DNA of 64,000 nucleotides from an uncultured Methylobacillus sp. Its GTDB lineage: Bacteria; Pseudomonadota; Gammaproteobacteria; Burkholderiales; Methylophilaceae. The notes beneath the pieces are model-generated. The model did not search any database, was not told the origin of the DNA, and saw nothing but the letters and a program-made list of their open reading frames with translations. Shown here piece after piece: positions 27,684 through 36,453 of this stretch (position 1 is its first letter; each line of letters starts with the position of its first letter). A program made the translations under genes and the position numbers. The DNA lies in assembly GCA_903824575.1 (NCBI GenBank), contig CAIJXJ010000262.1:62001-126000 (forward strand), in the 5' to 3' direction.

Positions 27684-28759
27684 CGTTTGGCTCTTTCATA
27701 TTGGATCGGCCACGTTACGTCCACGCCCAGTTCGCGTGCGGCATGAAGAGGCCAGTAGGGGTTGCGCAGCAGTTCACGCGCAAGAAAAATGACGTCGGCC
27801 TGCTCGTCTTGCAATATTTGTTCAGCCTGCTGCGGCACGGTGATGAGGCCGACAGCGCCAGTGGCGATTCCCGCTTCTTTACGGATGTTGGCGGCAAATG
27901 GCACCTGGTAAGCTGGTGCTATTGGCACTTTCGCATCCAGGATCAGTCCGCCGCTGGAGCAGTCGATGAGGTCGCAGCCGACCTCTTTCAGGCATGAGGC
28001 GAAATGGATCGATTGCGCCAGATCCCAGCCGGCTATTCCGTTTAACTGCGGCACCCAGTCGGTGGCTGAAATACGCACCAACACCGGCCATTGCTGCGGC
28101 CAGATCTCCCGAATCGTTTTTGCCACCCTGAGAGGCAGGCGGCACCGGTTTTCCAGGCTGCCGCCATATTCGTCGTCACGTTGGTTGGACAGCGGTGACA
28201 GGAACTCATGCAGCAGATAGCCGTGTGCGCAGTGCACTTCAATCACTTCAAATCCTGCCGCCAGCGCACGGCGCGCGGCATCGGCAAACAGTTCCACCAT
28301 GGCGTCGATTTCATCTTCGCTGAGTGCGTGTGGCATGCCATGGGCAGGTGTTACAGGAATTCCAGACGGCGCCACTGTCGCCCATCCGCCAACTCCAATC
28401 GGTAAGTAGGCGCTGCCGTTCCATGGCGTGTCCGTTGAAGCTTTGCGACCGGCATGCCCGATTTGAATGGCTGGTACTGCACCTTGACTCTTGATGAAGT
28501 CGACGATGGGGCGAAACGCCTCGGCGTGCGCTTCCGACCATAATCCGGTGCACCAGGGCGTGATGCGCCCTTCCGGACAAACGGCGGTGGCCTCGACCAT
28601 CACCAGTGCCGCCCCGCCAACGGCGCGCGTTCCATAGTGGATCAGATGCCATTGGTTCGGTATGCCACCAGCCGCCGAATACTGGCACATGGGAGAAACG
28701 AAGATGCGGTTCCTGAATTCCAAATCGCGCAGTTTTAACGGGGAGAACAGTTTCGCCAT
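27680..28759 (-). CDS. namA: Old-yellow-enzyme family NADPH:flavin oxidoreductase (YqjM/NamA-like)
   Basis: This 359-residue FMN TIM-barrel reductase has the N-terminal NRIFVSPMCQYSA, whose Cys is the redox-tuning residue of the YqjM branch. It also has AIQIGHAGRKAS, EVHCAHGYLLHEFLSP (His pair for substrate binding) and NQRDDEYGGSLENR. Such enzymes reduce activated alkenes, including oxidised lipid products. It begins a minus-strand unit namA-iscX-zinc ribbon. Confidence 0.92.
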   Translation of the reverse strand: MAKLFSPLKLRDLEFRNRIFVSPMCQYSAAGGIPNQWHLIHYGTRAVGGAALVMVEATAVCPEGRITPWCTGLWSEAHAEAFRPIVDFIKSQGAVPAIQIGHAGRKASTDTPWNGSAYLPIGVGGWATVAPSGIPVTPAHGMPHALSEDEIDAMVELFADAARRALAAGFEVIEVHCAHGYLLHEFLSPLSNQRDDEYGGSLENRCRLPLRVAKTIREIWPQQWPVLVRISATDWVPQLNGIAGWDLAQSIHFASCLKEVGCDLIDCSSGGLILDAKVPIAPAYQVPFAANIRKEAGIATGAVGLITVPQQAEQILQDEQADVIFLARELLRNPYWPLHAARELGVDVTWPIQYERAKR

Positions 28760-28836
28760 GATTATTTTACCTGCCTGTAAGCTATTCTTAGGATATCTGC
28801 AGGACGAATGCCTTGCAGTTCTTCTTAGCGCTGGTT

Positions 28837-28907
28837 AGCGCTGGCGGTCTCGTCTGCACGCTTCATCAGGCCACTCGTGTGACTTTGCAGGCGAGACCGC
28901 CTGCGCT
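28837..28907. repeat. 22-bp inverted repeat beside the fumarase stop
   Basis: Arm 28837-28858 pairs with 28886-28907 at 20 of 22 positions around a 27-nt loop; the core is GGCGGTCTCG/CGAGACCGCC. The 3' arm overlaps the fumarase stop codon. It resembles dispersed repeats built on this core and could also end the fumarase transcript. No T-run follows on the minus strand, so it is not a textbook terminator. Confidence 0.7.
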
Positions 28908-30411
28908 ACCTGAAAGTTTGAATGATTTTTTTCCATTCGGCGGGGCCGCTTTTGTGGATGGAATGGCCCCGGCTGTCGACGGCTACTGTCACCGGCATGT
29001 CTTCAACGATGAATTCGTAGATGGCTTCCATCCCAAGATCGGGGAAGGCGACTACGCGTGCCGCCTTGATCGCGTGAGAAACAAGGTAGGCGGCCCCGCC
29101 GATGGCGATCAGGTACACTGATTGGTGGCGACGGATGGCAGCCACGGTGGCGTCACCGCGTTCAGCCTTGCCTATCATGCCAAGCAGGCCGGTGTTTTCC
29201 AGCATGAAATTGGTGTAGCGGTCCATGCGGGTGGCTGTGGTAGGCCCGGCCGGGCCCATAACCTCATCTTTCACCGGGTCGACCGGGCCGACGTAGTAGA
29301 TGAATCGGTTGGAAAAATCCACCGGTAATGGTTCGCCGTGAAGCGCCATATCCTGCAGTCGCCGGTGGGCGGCATCGCGACCGGTTAGCAGGCGCCCCGA
29401 CAGCAGCAGTTTTTCACCCGGCTGCCAAGTGCTGATATCGGAGCGGGAGAGATTGTCGAGGTTGACGCGGCGCATCGGTGTTCCAGAGTCTCGCGCCACC
29501 TTGGGCCAGTCTTCCAGCTTCGGCACCGGCAATTGTGCCGGGCCGCCACCGTCAAGGCTGAAGTGAACATGCCGCGTGGCCGCACAATTGGGAATCAGCG
29601 CCACCGGCAGGGAGGTGGCATGAGTGGGGTAATCCAGTAGTTTTACATCCAGTACTGTGGTGAGCCCCCCCAAGCCCTGGGCGCCGATGCCGAGCGCGTT
29701 GACCCGGTCGAAAATCTCCAGCCTTAACGCCTCGGTACGGGTTGAGGGGCCGCGTGCCTGCAAGCTCTGGATGTCGATCGGCGCCATCAGGGATTCCTTG
29801 GCTAGCATCATGGCTTTTTCTGCCGTGCCACCGATGCCGATGCCGAGCACGCCAGGCGGACACCAGCCGGCACCCATGCCAGGCACGGTGTCGATGATCC
29901 ATTGCACCAGGTCATCCGCCGGCTCCAGCATGGCGAGGCGTGCCTTGTTTTCCGAGCCGCCGCCCTTGGCCGCGATGCGTACGTCCACTTTGTCGCCCGG
30001 CACCATTTCCACATGCAGGATGGCCGGCGTATTGTCGCGGGTGTTGGTTCTGGCGCCTGCTGGGTCACTGACGATGGAGGCGCGAAGTGGGTTGTCGATG
30101 TCTTTGTATGCCTGACGTACCCCTTGGTCCAACATGTCCTGCAGGCTAATATCGCTATCCCAGCGCGCCTGCATGCCAATTTGCACGAAGGCGGTGACGA
30201 TGCCGGTGTCCTGGCACAACGGCCGCTGCCCTTCGGCGCACAGGTAAGAATTAATCAGGATTTGCGCCAGCGCATCACGCGCGGCCGGCGATTGCTCGCG
30301 TTCATAGGCCTGGTTCAGCGCCTGCAAGAAGTCGGGGGCATGGTAATAGGAGATATATTGCAGCGCATCGGCGATGCTTGTGACGAAATCCTGTTCGCGG
30401 ATCAGGCGCAT
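28906..30411 (-). CDS. fumA: Class I (iron-sulfur) fumarate hydratase
   Basis: This 501-residue enzyme interconverts fumarate and malate in the TCA cycle using an oxygen-sensitive [4Fe-4S] cluster. Candidate cluster cysteines sit in RPLCQDTG, GAGWCPPGVLG and IPNCAATRHVHF. The N-terminal alpha domain and C-terminal beta domain (TATRMDRYTN, AWP-free MGPAGPTTATRMD block) are fused in one chain as in FumA/FumB. Length is slightly under the E. coli proteins. It is transcribed alone. Confidence 0.94.
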   Translation of the reverse strand: MRLIREQDFVTSIADALQYISYYHAPDFLQALNQAYEREQSPAARDALAQILINSYLCAEGQRPLCQDTGIVTAFVQIGMQARWDSDISLQDMLDQGVRQAYKDIDNPLRASIVSDPAGARTNTRDNTPAILHVEMVPGDKVDVRIAAKGGGSENKARLAMLEPADDLVQWIIDTVPGMGAGWCPPGVLGIGIGGTAEKAMMLAKESLMAPIDIQSLQARGPSTRTEALRLEIFDRVNALGIGAQGLGGLTTVLDVKLLDYPTHATSLPVALIPNCAATRHVHFSLDGGGPAQLPVPKLEDWPKVARDSGTPMRRVNLDNLSRSDISTWQPGEKLLLSGRLLTGRDAAHRRLQDMALHGEPLPVDFSNRFIYYVGPVDPVKDEVMGPAGPTTATRMDRYTNFMLENTGLLGMIGKAERGDATVAAIRRHQSVYLIAIGGAAYLVSHAIKAARVVAFPDLGMEAIYEFIVEDMPVTVAVDSRGHSIHKSGPAEWKKIIQTFR

Positions 30412-30611
30412 GGTGGAATTTTAGACTGGAGTATCAAGGCTGCAATTATAGCGCCGTGAAACTTAAAAATGACCTTAAGTAACGACGAGTGAAGTCGTCA
30501 GTTGTTCTAAATCCACTGCAGCGTTCAATTTTAGTACTTCTTGAATCCGTGTCCTTCAAGGCCGCACTTACCACACCTACATGTTTGCCATTATTAACAG
30601 GATGTTTAATT

Positions 30612-31451
30612 CTATGCTACACGTATCTTTTTGAAATTCGCAGAGGTTATTACTCCGAGTAGGATTCCGAATAACAATGATTCATCATCGCAATAATCTT
30701 GATTAAGTTTGTTTAAAGTTGGCAAAACGGACGGCAAATCTCTATCTAGCCAGATTAATCTTCTGAAAGCATTATGAGTTATGTCTGTTGCCGCCCTATT
30801 ATCTCCATGCAGCAAGGATAAGTCGGCATCTACGGACAGAGATGTCGCAAAAGGAAATATAACGTAAGCATTAATTTTATTTTCATCAACTAACCTTCTT
30901 AGGTATAGGTCATATGGTAAGTCCAGCGAATTTTCAGACTCAAATAAATCTAATATTTTTTTTCCAGATTTTGGATTTACTAAATAGGCCGTTGCTCCGG
31001 CATATACTATATTTTTTTCTTTATTAAGATGGATTAGAGAGATCTGTTTTTTTGAAGCTAACTCTTGCCTTACATTCATTAGATTTATCATTGTTAATAA
31101 ATTAGGTACGCACAAATCTGTAAAGATAATATCCCAATCTACGTTTGAGGAATCAGAAACGAACTTATCAATAACTTCGCAAGTTTGATCCCCAAAAATA
31201 GCATCATCCTCCAATACAAGGATAGGATATTTATCATTTAAATGTTTGGTAATTAAGGAGGTATGACTTAAGAAACAAGCCTTTTCAGCAGGTCTTATTT
31301 TTCCTACAATATTGTTTTCTTTTACATTATCGGTATTAATTGCCGAAAATCTGGATAAATTCCATCCGGCTTTTTTGTGGGCATTAAAGTTGTGCTCCAA
31401 ATTATTTCTTCGTGCTAGAGCCGAGTCTAAATTAATATAGATGCATTCCAT
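30612..31451 (-). CDS. Glycosyltransferase family 25 (LPS/surface glycan type), probably acquired
   Basis: This 279-residue protein opens with MECIYINLDSALARRNNLEHNF, matches the GT25/LPS glycosyltransferase pattern (CFLSHTSLITKHL; ILVLEDDAIFGD, containing the acidic EDDA motif), and ends without a membrane anchor. Family members add galactose or glucose to lipooligosaccharide core. The gene and its flanks (about 30.5-31.5 kb) are strikingly AT-rich with AAA/ATT/TTT codons, unlike all neighbours. It stands alone between fumA and glyA, with AAGAAG as ribosome site. Recent transfer is the simplest explanation. Confidence 0.85.
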   Translation of the reverse strand: MECIYINLDSALARRNNLEHNFNAHKKAGWNLSRFSAINTDNVKENNIVGKIRPAEKACFLSHTSLITKHLNDKYPILVLEDDAIFGDQTCEVIDKFVSDSSNVDWDIIFTDLCVPNLLTMINLMNVRQELASKKQISLIHLNKEKNIVYAGATAYLVNPKSGKKILDLFESENSLDLPYDLYLRRLVDENKINAYVIFPFATSLSVDADLSLLHGDNRAATDITHNAFRRLIWLDRDLPSVLPTLNKLNQDYCDDESLLFGILLGVITSANFKKIRVA

Positions 31452-31529
31452 CGCTTCTTTAGCCTCATATTTGATTGACTACATTGATGTTTTTATTATT
31501 GTATTCGCATTTTTCCAGGTCGTCACGGC

Positions 31530-31596
31530 CCTTTAGCTTCCAATCTGCCGTCACGCTGTCGCCAAAATGTTGTCATTGCTAATTGGAAGTTAAAGG
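31530..31596. repeat. 15-bp inverted repeat upstream of glyA
   Basis: Arm CCTTTAGCTTCCAAT (31530-31544) matches the reverse complement of 31582-31596 at 14 of 15 bases, with a 37-nt loop. It lies between the AT-rich GT25 gene and glyA, about 90 bases before the glyA start. It might mark the edge of the acquired segment or form a leader structure for glyA; no poly-T follows. Confidence 0.6.
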
Positions 31597-31683
31597 TAAG
31601 CTAGCTTTGCCAGGTAACGATTCGATGGCGGGCGTCAACCATGATAAAATTAACGAAAATTTTCACCCTCTGGAATCTTGACC

Positions 31684-32934
31684 ATGTTTAGCGCCTCACT
31701 CAATCTTGCCAAATTCGACCCGGAACTGTTTGCCGCCATGGAGGCCGAGCGTCAGCGTCAGGAGGATCATATCGAGTTGATCGCATCGGAAAATTATACC
31801 AGTCCGGCGGTGATGGAGGCGCAGGGTTCGGTGCTGACCAACAAGTACGCAGAAGGTTATCCGGGCAAGCGTTATTACGGTGGTTGCGAGTTTGTCGATA
31901 TTGCCGAGCAACTGGCCATCGATCGCGCCAAGGCCTTGTTTGGCGCTGAATATGCCAACGTGCAGCCGCATTCCGGTTCGCAGGCTAATGCAGCAGTTTA
32001 TCTTTCCGTACTCAAACCTGGCGATACCATCCTCGGCATGAGCCTCGCTCATGGCGGGCATTTGACTCATGGTGCCTCGGTTAATTTCTCCGGCAAGGTG
32101 TTCAATGCCATTACCTATGGTCTGGATCCGGAAACCGAAGCCATTGATTATGATGAGGTTCAGCGTCTGGCGGACGAGCACAAGCCGAAAATGATCGTCG
32201 CCGGCGCCTCGGCTTATGCTCTGGTGATCGACTGGAAACGCTTTCGTAAGATCGCCGATAGTGTTGGGGCCTATCTTTTCGTGGATATGGCGCATTATGC
32301 CGGTTTGGTTGCGGCTGGCCTCTATCCCAGCCCGGTTGGCATTGCCGATTTCGTCACCACTACCACTCACAAAACTCTGCGCGGTCCGCGCGGTGGGCTG
32401 ATCCTGTCCAGTGCGGTACACGAGAAGGCGCTCAATTCAGCGATCTTCCCTAACATTCAGGGCGGGCCTCTGATGCACGTCATCGCCGCAAAAGCAGTGG
32501 CGTTCAAGGAAGCCGCTTCCAAGGATTTCAAGCGGTATCAGGAACAGGTCATGGCAAATGCGCGCGTCATGGCGACGGTATTGGCGGAGCGCGGCTTGCG
32601 TATTGTGTCTGGCCGGACTGAGAGTCATGTGTTTCTGGTCGATCTGCAGCCTAAGAGTCTGACCGGTAAGGATGCCGAAGCGCTGCTCGGTCGCGCCCAT
32701 ATCACGACCAACAAGAATGCCATTCCGAATGATCCGCAGAAGCCGTTCGTCACCAGCGGCATTCGCATCGGCACACCTGCCATGACCACCCGCGGCTTCA
32801 AGGAAGCCGAAGCTGAAAAGCTCGCCCACCTGATCGCTGATGTGCTGGACGCGCCTAACGACGAGGCGGTGATTGCACGTGTACTTGCCGAGGTTAAAGT
32901 GTTGACTGCCAAGTTTCCGGTCTATGGTGCCTGA
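31684..32934 (+). CDS. glyA: Serine hydroxymethyltransferase
   Basis: This 416-residue PLP enzyme interconverts serine and glycine and feeds one-carbon units to tetrahydrofolate. It has [48 protein letters not shown] and the PLP lysine in [16 protein letters not shown] start at the ATG at 31684; a TTG two codons earlier is also possible. A GATAAAAT box lies about 40 bases upstream. glyA-nrdR-ribD order is normal for the group. Confidence 0.97.
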   Translation: MFSASLNLAKFDPELFAAMEAERQRQEDHIELIASENYTSPAVMEAQGSVLTNKYAEGYPGKRYYGGCEFVDIAEQLAIDRAKALFGAEYANVQPHSGSQANAAVYLSVLKPGDTILGMSLAHGGHLTHGASVNFSGKVFNAITYGLDPETEAIDYDEVQRLADEHKPKMIVAGASAYALVIDWKRFRKIADSVGAYLFVDMAHYAGLVAAGLYPSPVGIADFVTTTTHKTLRGPRGGLILSSAVHEKALNSAIFPNIQGGPLMHVIAAKAVAFKEAASKDFKRYQEQVMANARVMATVLAERGLRIVSGRTESHVFLVDLQPKSLTGKDAEALLGRAHITTNKNAIPNDPQKPFVTSGIRIGTPAMTTRGFKEAEAEKLAHLIADVLDAPNDEAVIARVLAEVKVLTAKFPVYGA

Positions 32935-32973
32935 TGCCGGTCTGCCTAGTCTCTAGTCCCTAGTCCCCAACAA

Positions 32974-33447
32974 ATGAAATGCCCATTTTGTGGTGCCATG
33001 GATACCCAGGTTATCGATTCACGAGTCAATGACGAGGGTGACAGCATCAGGCGGCGGCGGCGTTGTGCCTCCTGTGACAAGCGTTTTACCACCTATGAAA
33101 CGGCCGATCTTCAGCTACCGCAGGTGGTGAAGCAGAACGGCACGCGCGAGGAGTTCCTGCGCGACAAACTCAGGCTTTCCTTCACCCGCGCCTTGCACAA
33201 ACGTCCGGTGCCGACCGAGTTTGTCGATCGCGCCATCGATCATATCGTGCAGGATGCGCTGAGTCGTGGCGAGCGGGAAATCAGTGCCCGTGAACTGGGT
33301 GAGCGGGTGATGCAGGAGCTCAAAAAACTCGACAAGGTGGCTTATATCCGCTTTGCCTCGGTCTACCGCAGCTTTCAGGATGTGGACGATTTCCGCGAGG
33401 CGATCCGCGACTTGAATCAGCCGGCGCGGCACAGTCCGCCGGAGTGA
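32974..33447 (+). CDS. nrdR: Transcriptional repressor NrdR
   Basis: This 157-residue zinc-ribbon/ATP-cone repressor controls ribonucleotide reductase genes. The zinc ribbon uses CPFC and CASC (residues 3-6 and 31-34), followed by [21 protein letters not shown] and the ATP-cone ([30 protein letters not shown]). The 5' flank has a direct repeat of CTAGTC/CTAGTCC (about 32945-32966). The stop overlaps ribD by 4 nt. Confidence 0.97.
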   Translation: MKCPFCGAMDTQVIDSRVNDEGDSIRRRRRCASCDKRFTTYETADLQLPQVVKQNGTREEFLRDKLRLSFTRALHKRPVPTEFVDRAIDHIVQDALSRGEREISARELGERVMQELKKLDKVAYIRFASVYRSFQDVDDFREAIRDLNQPARHSPPE

Positions 33448-34541
33448 ACCCTGTGTTCACCGCGCGTGATCATGGTTTCATGGCGCAGGCGCTCCAGTTG
33501 GCGGAGCGTGGCATCAATAACACCATGCCAAACCCGCGCGTCGGCTGTGTCATCGTCAAGGATGACGAGACCATCGGTCAGGGCTGGACCCAGCCGGCAG
33601 GGCAGGATCATGCTGAAATCCAGGCCCTCAAGTCCTGTCAGAGGGACTCGCTCGGTGCCACGGCTTATGTCACGCTGGAGCCATGCAGTCATTTCGGCCG
33701 TACGCCGCCCTGTGCTGACGCCTTGATCAAGGCGGGGGTAGCGCGCGTGGTGGCTGCCATGATGGATCCCAATCCCGAGGTGGCTGGTCGCGGTCTGCTG
33801 AGATTGCAGCAGCATGGCATAGCGACGTCTTCCGGCCTGATGGAACTTGATGCCTGCAAACTTAATCCTGGTTTCATCTCCCGCATGACTCGTGGTCGTC
33901 CCTGGACGACACTCAAAATTGCCGCCAGTCTGGATGGATGCACGGCACTCGCCAATGGCGTCAGCCAGTGGATCACGAGTGCCGCCGCGCGCAGTGACGT
34001 ACAGCGCCAGCGTGCAAGATCCTGCGCCATCCTGACGGGTGTCGGCACGGTGCTGATGGATGACCCGCAAATGACGGTGCGCGAGTCGGACACCGGTCGC
34101 CAGCCGCTACGCATCGTGGTGGACAGCCAGTTGCGTACGCCACCTGCGGCCAGAATTCTGCACGGTGGAAATACCCTGATCGCCTGCCTGGCGGGGCAGA
34201 CAGTTAAATCAGCGGTGCTGCGACAGGCTGGCGCGACGCTGCTGGAATTGCCGGAGCAAGATGGCAAGGTCTGCTTGAGCAGTCTGCTGCAGGTGCTGGC
34301 TGCGCGTGAGATCAACGAAGTGCTGGTGGAGGCAGGCGCCACGCTCAACGGTGCGTTGTTGCGGCAAGGATTGGCTGACGAGCTGCTGCTGTATTATGCG
34401 CCAACACTGTTGGGTGAAAGTGCACGCGGCATGTTCGCCTTGCCGTCCCTGATCGGGATGGAACAGCGTATGAATCTCGATATTCAGAGCCTTGACCGCG
34501 TGGGACAGGACATTCGCATTCGTGCGCGGCCTGATCGATAG
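33444..34541 (+). CDS. ribD: Bifunctional riboflavin deaminase/reductase
   Basis: This 365-residue enzyme performs deamination and reduction of the pyrimidine intermediate of riboflavin synthesis. The deaminase domain (residues about 8-145) has HAEIQAL and [11 protein letters not shown] zinc ligands; the reductase domain has [32 protein letters not shown] and [14 protein letters not shown]. The start is GTG at 33444, overlapping nrdR. No ribE, ribB or ribH follows, so the riboflavin genes are split. Confidence 0.96.
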   Translation: MNPVFTARDHGFMAQALQLAERGINNTMPNPRVGCVIVKDDETIGQGWTQPAGQDHAEIQALKSCQRDSLGATAYVTLEPCSHFGRTPPCADALIKAGVARVVAAMMDPNPEVAGRGLLRLQQHGIATSSGLMELDACKLNPGFISRMTRGRPWTTLKIAASLDGCTALANGVSQWITSAAARSDVQRQRARSCAILTGVGTVLMDDPQMTVRESDTGRQPLRIVVDSQLRTPPAARILHGGNTLIACLAGQTVKSAVLRQAGATLLELPEQDGKVCLSSLLQVLAAREINEVLVEAGATLNGALLRQGLADELLLYYAPTLLGESARGMFALPSLIGMEQRMNLDIQSLDRVGQDIRIRARPDR

Positions 34542-35325
34542 TCATTGTCATCTGGATGCGGCCGAGTTTGATCTCGACCGCGAGGAGGTGCTGGCATCGG
34601 CGGCACGTGCGGGTGTGACTGGCATCGTCATCCCCGCCGTGGAACGGACCAGCTTTGATGCAGTGCTTGAATTGTCGCGGCGTCATGCGAGTTGTTTTCC
34701 GGCGCTGGGAATTCATCCCATGACTGTGCAGGCGGCAGTTACGAGTGATCTTGCCGTGCTGAAGCAGGCCCTGATAGAACACAGGATTGTCGCAGTGGGA
34801 GAAATTGGCCTGGATTATTTTGTTGAAGGCTTCGATGTCGAAAGACAACACTTTTTCCTGGTCGAACAACTAAAACTGGCACGTGAGTTTGACTTGCCGG
34901 CATTGCTGCATGTTCGTCGGGCACAGGATGAGGTTCTCAAGCAGTTGCGCCGATTCAAGGTCAGGGGTGGCATCGCCCATGCTTTCAATGGCAGTCGGCA
35001 GCAGGCGGACGCTTTCATTGATCTCGGTTTCAAGCTTGGTTTCGGTGGCGCTATGACTTGGCCCAAATCTTTGCGCATTCGGGAATTGGCGACAACGCTG
35101 CCGCTGGAATCTATTGTGCTTGAAACCGATGCCCCGGATATTCCGCCATTCTGGCTGGGGCGGGCGGGTCGCAATAGTCCGGATCAAATGCCAAAAATCG
35201 CGCAAGTGCTAGCTGAATTGAGAGGGCAGACCCTGGCTGAAATAGTTGACGCCAGCACCCAAAATGTGCTCGCAGCGCTGCCGAAAATGGCCGAGTTGTG
35301 CACATATACTCAAGTATCACTTTAA
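34522..35325 (+). CDS. TatD family metal-dependent deoxyribonuclease
   Basis: This 267-residue TIM-barrel hydrolase has [14 protein letters not shown] (metal-binding HxH), AVGEIGLDYF (Glu ligand), LPALLHVRRAQDE, GGIAHAFNGSRQQ and LETDAPDIPPFW (Asp ligand). TatD proteins are 3'-5' exonucleases in DNA repair. I favour GTG at 34522 because homologues begin close to LIDSHCHLD; a TTG at 34492 would add ten residues. It overlaps the end of ribD by 20 nt. Confidence 0.92.
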   Translation: MRGLIDSHCHLDAAEFDLDREEVLASAARAGVTGIVIPAVERTSFDAVLELSRRHASCFPALGIHPMTVQAAVTSDLAVLKQALIEHRIVAVGEIGLDYFVEGFDVERQHFFLVEQLKLAREFDLPALLHVRRAQDEVLKQLRRFKVRGGIAHAFNGSRQQADAFIDLGFKLGFGGAMTWPKSLRIRELATTLPLESIVLETDAPDIPPFWLGRAGRNSPDQMPKIAQVLAELRGQTLAEIVDASTQNVLAALPKMAELCTYTQVSL

Positions 35326-35352
35326 CTGGCATGAAAAAACCTTAAGCAATCA

Positions 35353-35494
35353 AAGGCGTTTTTTAACCTATTGATTTATAATTAAATATAAATTAGTTCA
35401 ATTTTTAGGCGATTGTAAAAAAGCCTTATGCCAGCTTGAGTTACAGTTTCAAGTCACAGCTATTCACAGAGTTATCCACAGATATTGTGGATTG
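35353..35494. promoter_or_regulatory. AT-rich tract followed by three DnaA-box-like sites
   Basis: A perfect DnaA box TTATCCACA lies at 35472-35480. It is flanked by CTATTCACA (35460-35468, one mismatch to TTWTNCACA) and by TGTGGATTG (35486-35494; reverse CAATCCACA, two mismatches). The stretch before it (about 35353-35427) is very AT-rich with an AAGGC...TTTTTT/AAAAAAGCCTT inverted pairing. It occupies the 291-base gap between tatD and the uracil-DNA glycosylase gene. It could be a DnaA-controlled promoter or titration site. Nearby genes do not suggest the chromosomal origin. Confidence 0.5.
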
Positions 35495-35616
35495 CATTTC
35501 AAGCCCGTTATTGGCACTGATGCAGCAGATTTTGCAAGTTTTTTATCGTTTTTATCCGCATGCTGTTATCCATATTGAACGGCGGTGAAAAGCCGTTTGG
35601 TTTAATATGGCATGCC

Positions 35617-36264
35617 ATGAAAAGTGAAACTTTGCCATTTGATCCTGATTGCTGTCGCTGTCCACGCCTAGCCACGTTTCTGGACCAAATCAAAATTCAA
35701 CACCCCGATTACCATGCGCGTCCGGTACCGCCCTTCGGTGACCTCCAGCCGGAATTGCTGATTGTTGGGCTCGCGCCGGGGATGCATGGGGCCAATCGCA
35801 GTGGCCGGCCGTTCACGGGCGATCATGCCGGTGTTTTGCTATACGCCACTTTGCACCAGTTCGGTTATGCCAGTTGTGCGTCGTCAAACGCCTGCGATGA
35901 CGGACTAGTGCTCACCGGGGCCCGCATTACCAATGCCGTCAAATGCCTGCCCCCGGAGAACAAACCGCTGGGAGCTGAGGTCATTGCCTGCAACGGCTTC
36001 CTAGTGTCAGAGCTTGCCGGATTGCCATCCGCAGCTGCCATCCTTGCTCTGGGCAGTGTTGCCCATTCGGCCGTGCTGAAAGCCCTGAAGCTGAAGGGTT
36101 CGGCCTATCGTTTTGGCCATGATGTGCGCCATGTGCTGCCGGATGGCCGCAATCTGTATGACAGCTATCACTGCAGTCGTTACAATACGCAGACTCGACG
36201 CCTCACGGAAGCCATGTTCCATGCGGTTTTCACCCACATACAAGAGGACAGGAAAGGACTCTGA
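35617..36264 (+). CDS. Family 5 (UDGb-type) uracil-DNA glycosylase
   Basis: This 215-residue repair enzyme has the UDG superfamily motif GLAPGMHGANRSGRPFTGD (about residues 53-71) where GLAPG replaces the classic GQDPY, as in family 5. An N-terminal Cys set (CCRCPRL) and later cysteines (TNAVKCLPPENK) fit the [4Fe-4S] cluster of families 4 and 5. The C-terminal motif YDSYHCSRYNTQTRRL carries the conserved His. The start at 35617 (MKSETLPFDPDC) is by homology; an ATG at 35560 would add 19 residues. Confidence 0.9.
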   Translation: MKSETLPFDPDCCRCPRLATFLDQIKIQHPDYHARPVPPFGDLQPELLIVGLAPGMHGANRSGRPFTGDHAGVLLYATLHQFGYASCASSNACDDGLVLTGARITNAVKCLPPENKPLGAEVIACNGFLVSELAGLPSAAAILALGSVAHSAVLKALKLKGSAYRFGHDVRHVLPDGRNLYDSYHCSRYNTQTRRLTEAMFHAVFTHIQEDRKGL

Positions 36265-36266
36265 AC

Positions 36267-36452
36267 ATGCCTTATGTCAATGTAAAGCTAGCTGGCAGCA
36301 TCAGTCGTGAACAAAAGCAGAAAATTGCCCAGGAGATTACCGCCACACTGGAGCGCCATGCCCACAAGCCGCCCCAATACACCTATATCACGTTTGAAGA
36401 GGTGGCGTTGGAGGATTGGGCGATAGCAGGGCAGTTGTTGGACGGGAAGTAA
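36267..36452 (+). CDS. 4-oxalocrotonate tautomerase family protein
   Basis: This 61-residue protein begins MPYVNVKLAGSISREQK. Pro2 becomes the N-terminal catalytic base after Met removal, and the rest (KIAQEITATLERHAHKPPQYTYITFEEV) matches the 4-OT fold. Such enzymes tautomerise keto-enol acids. No aromatic degradation genes are nearby, so the substrate is unknown. It lies 2 bases after the glycosylase stop and 1 base before the diguanylate cyclase gene. Confidence 0.9.
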   Translation: MPYVNVKLAGSISREQKQKIAQEITATLERHAHKPPQYTYITFEEVALEDWAIAGQLLDGK

Positions 36453-36453
36453 T

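Noticed and set aside
35353-35494. Chromosomal replication origin
   Set aside because: DnaA boxes and AT-rich DNA are present, but dnaA, dnaN, rpmH or parAB genes are not, and only one box is perfect.
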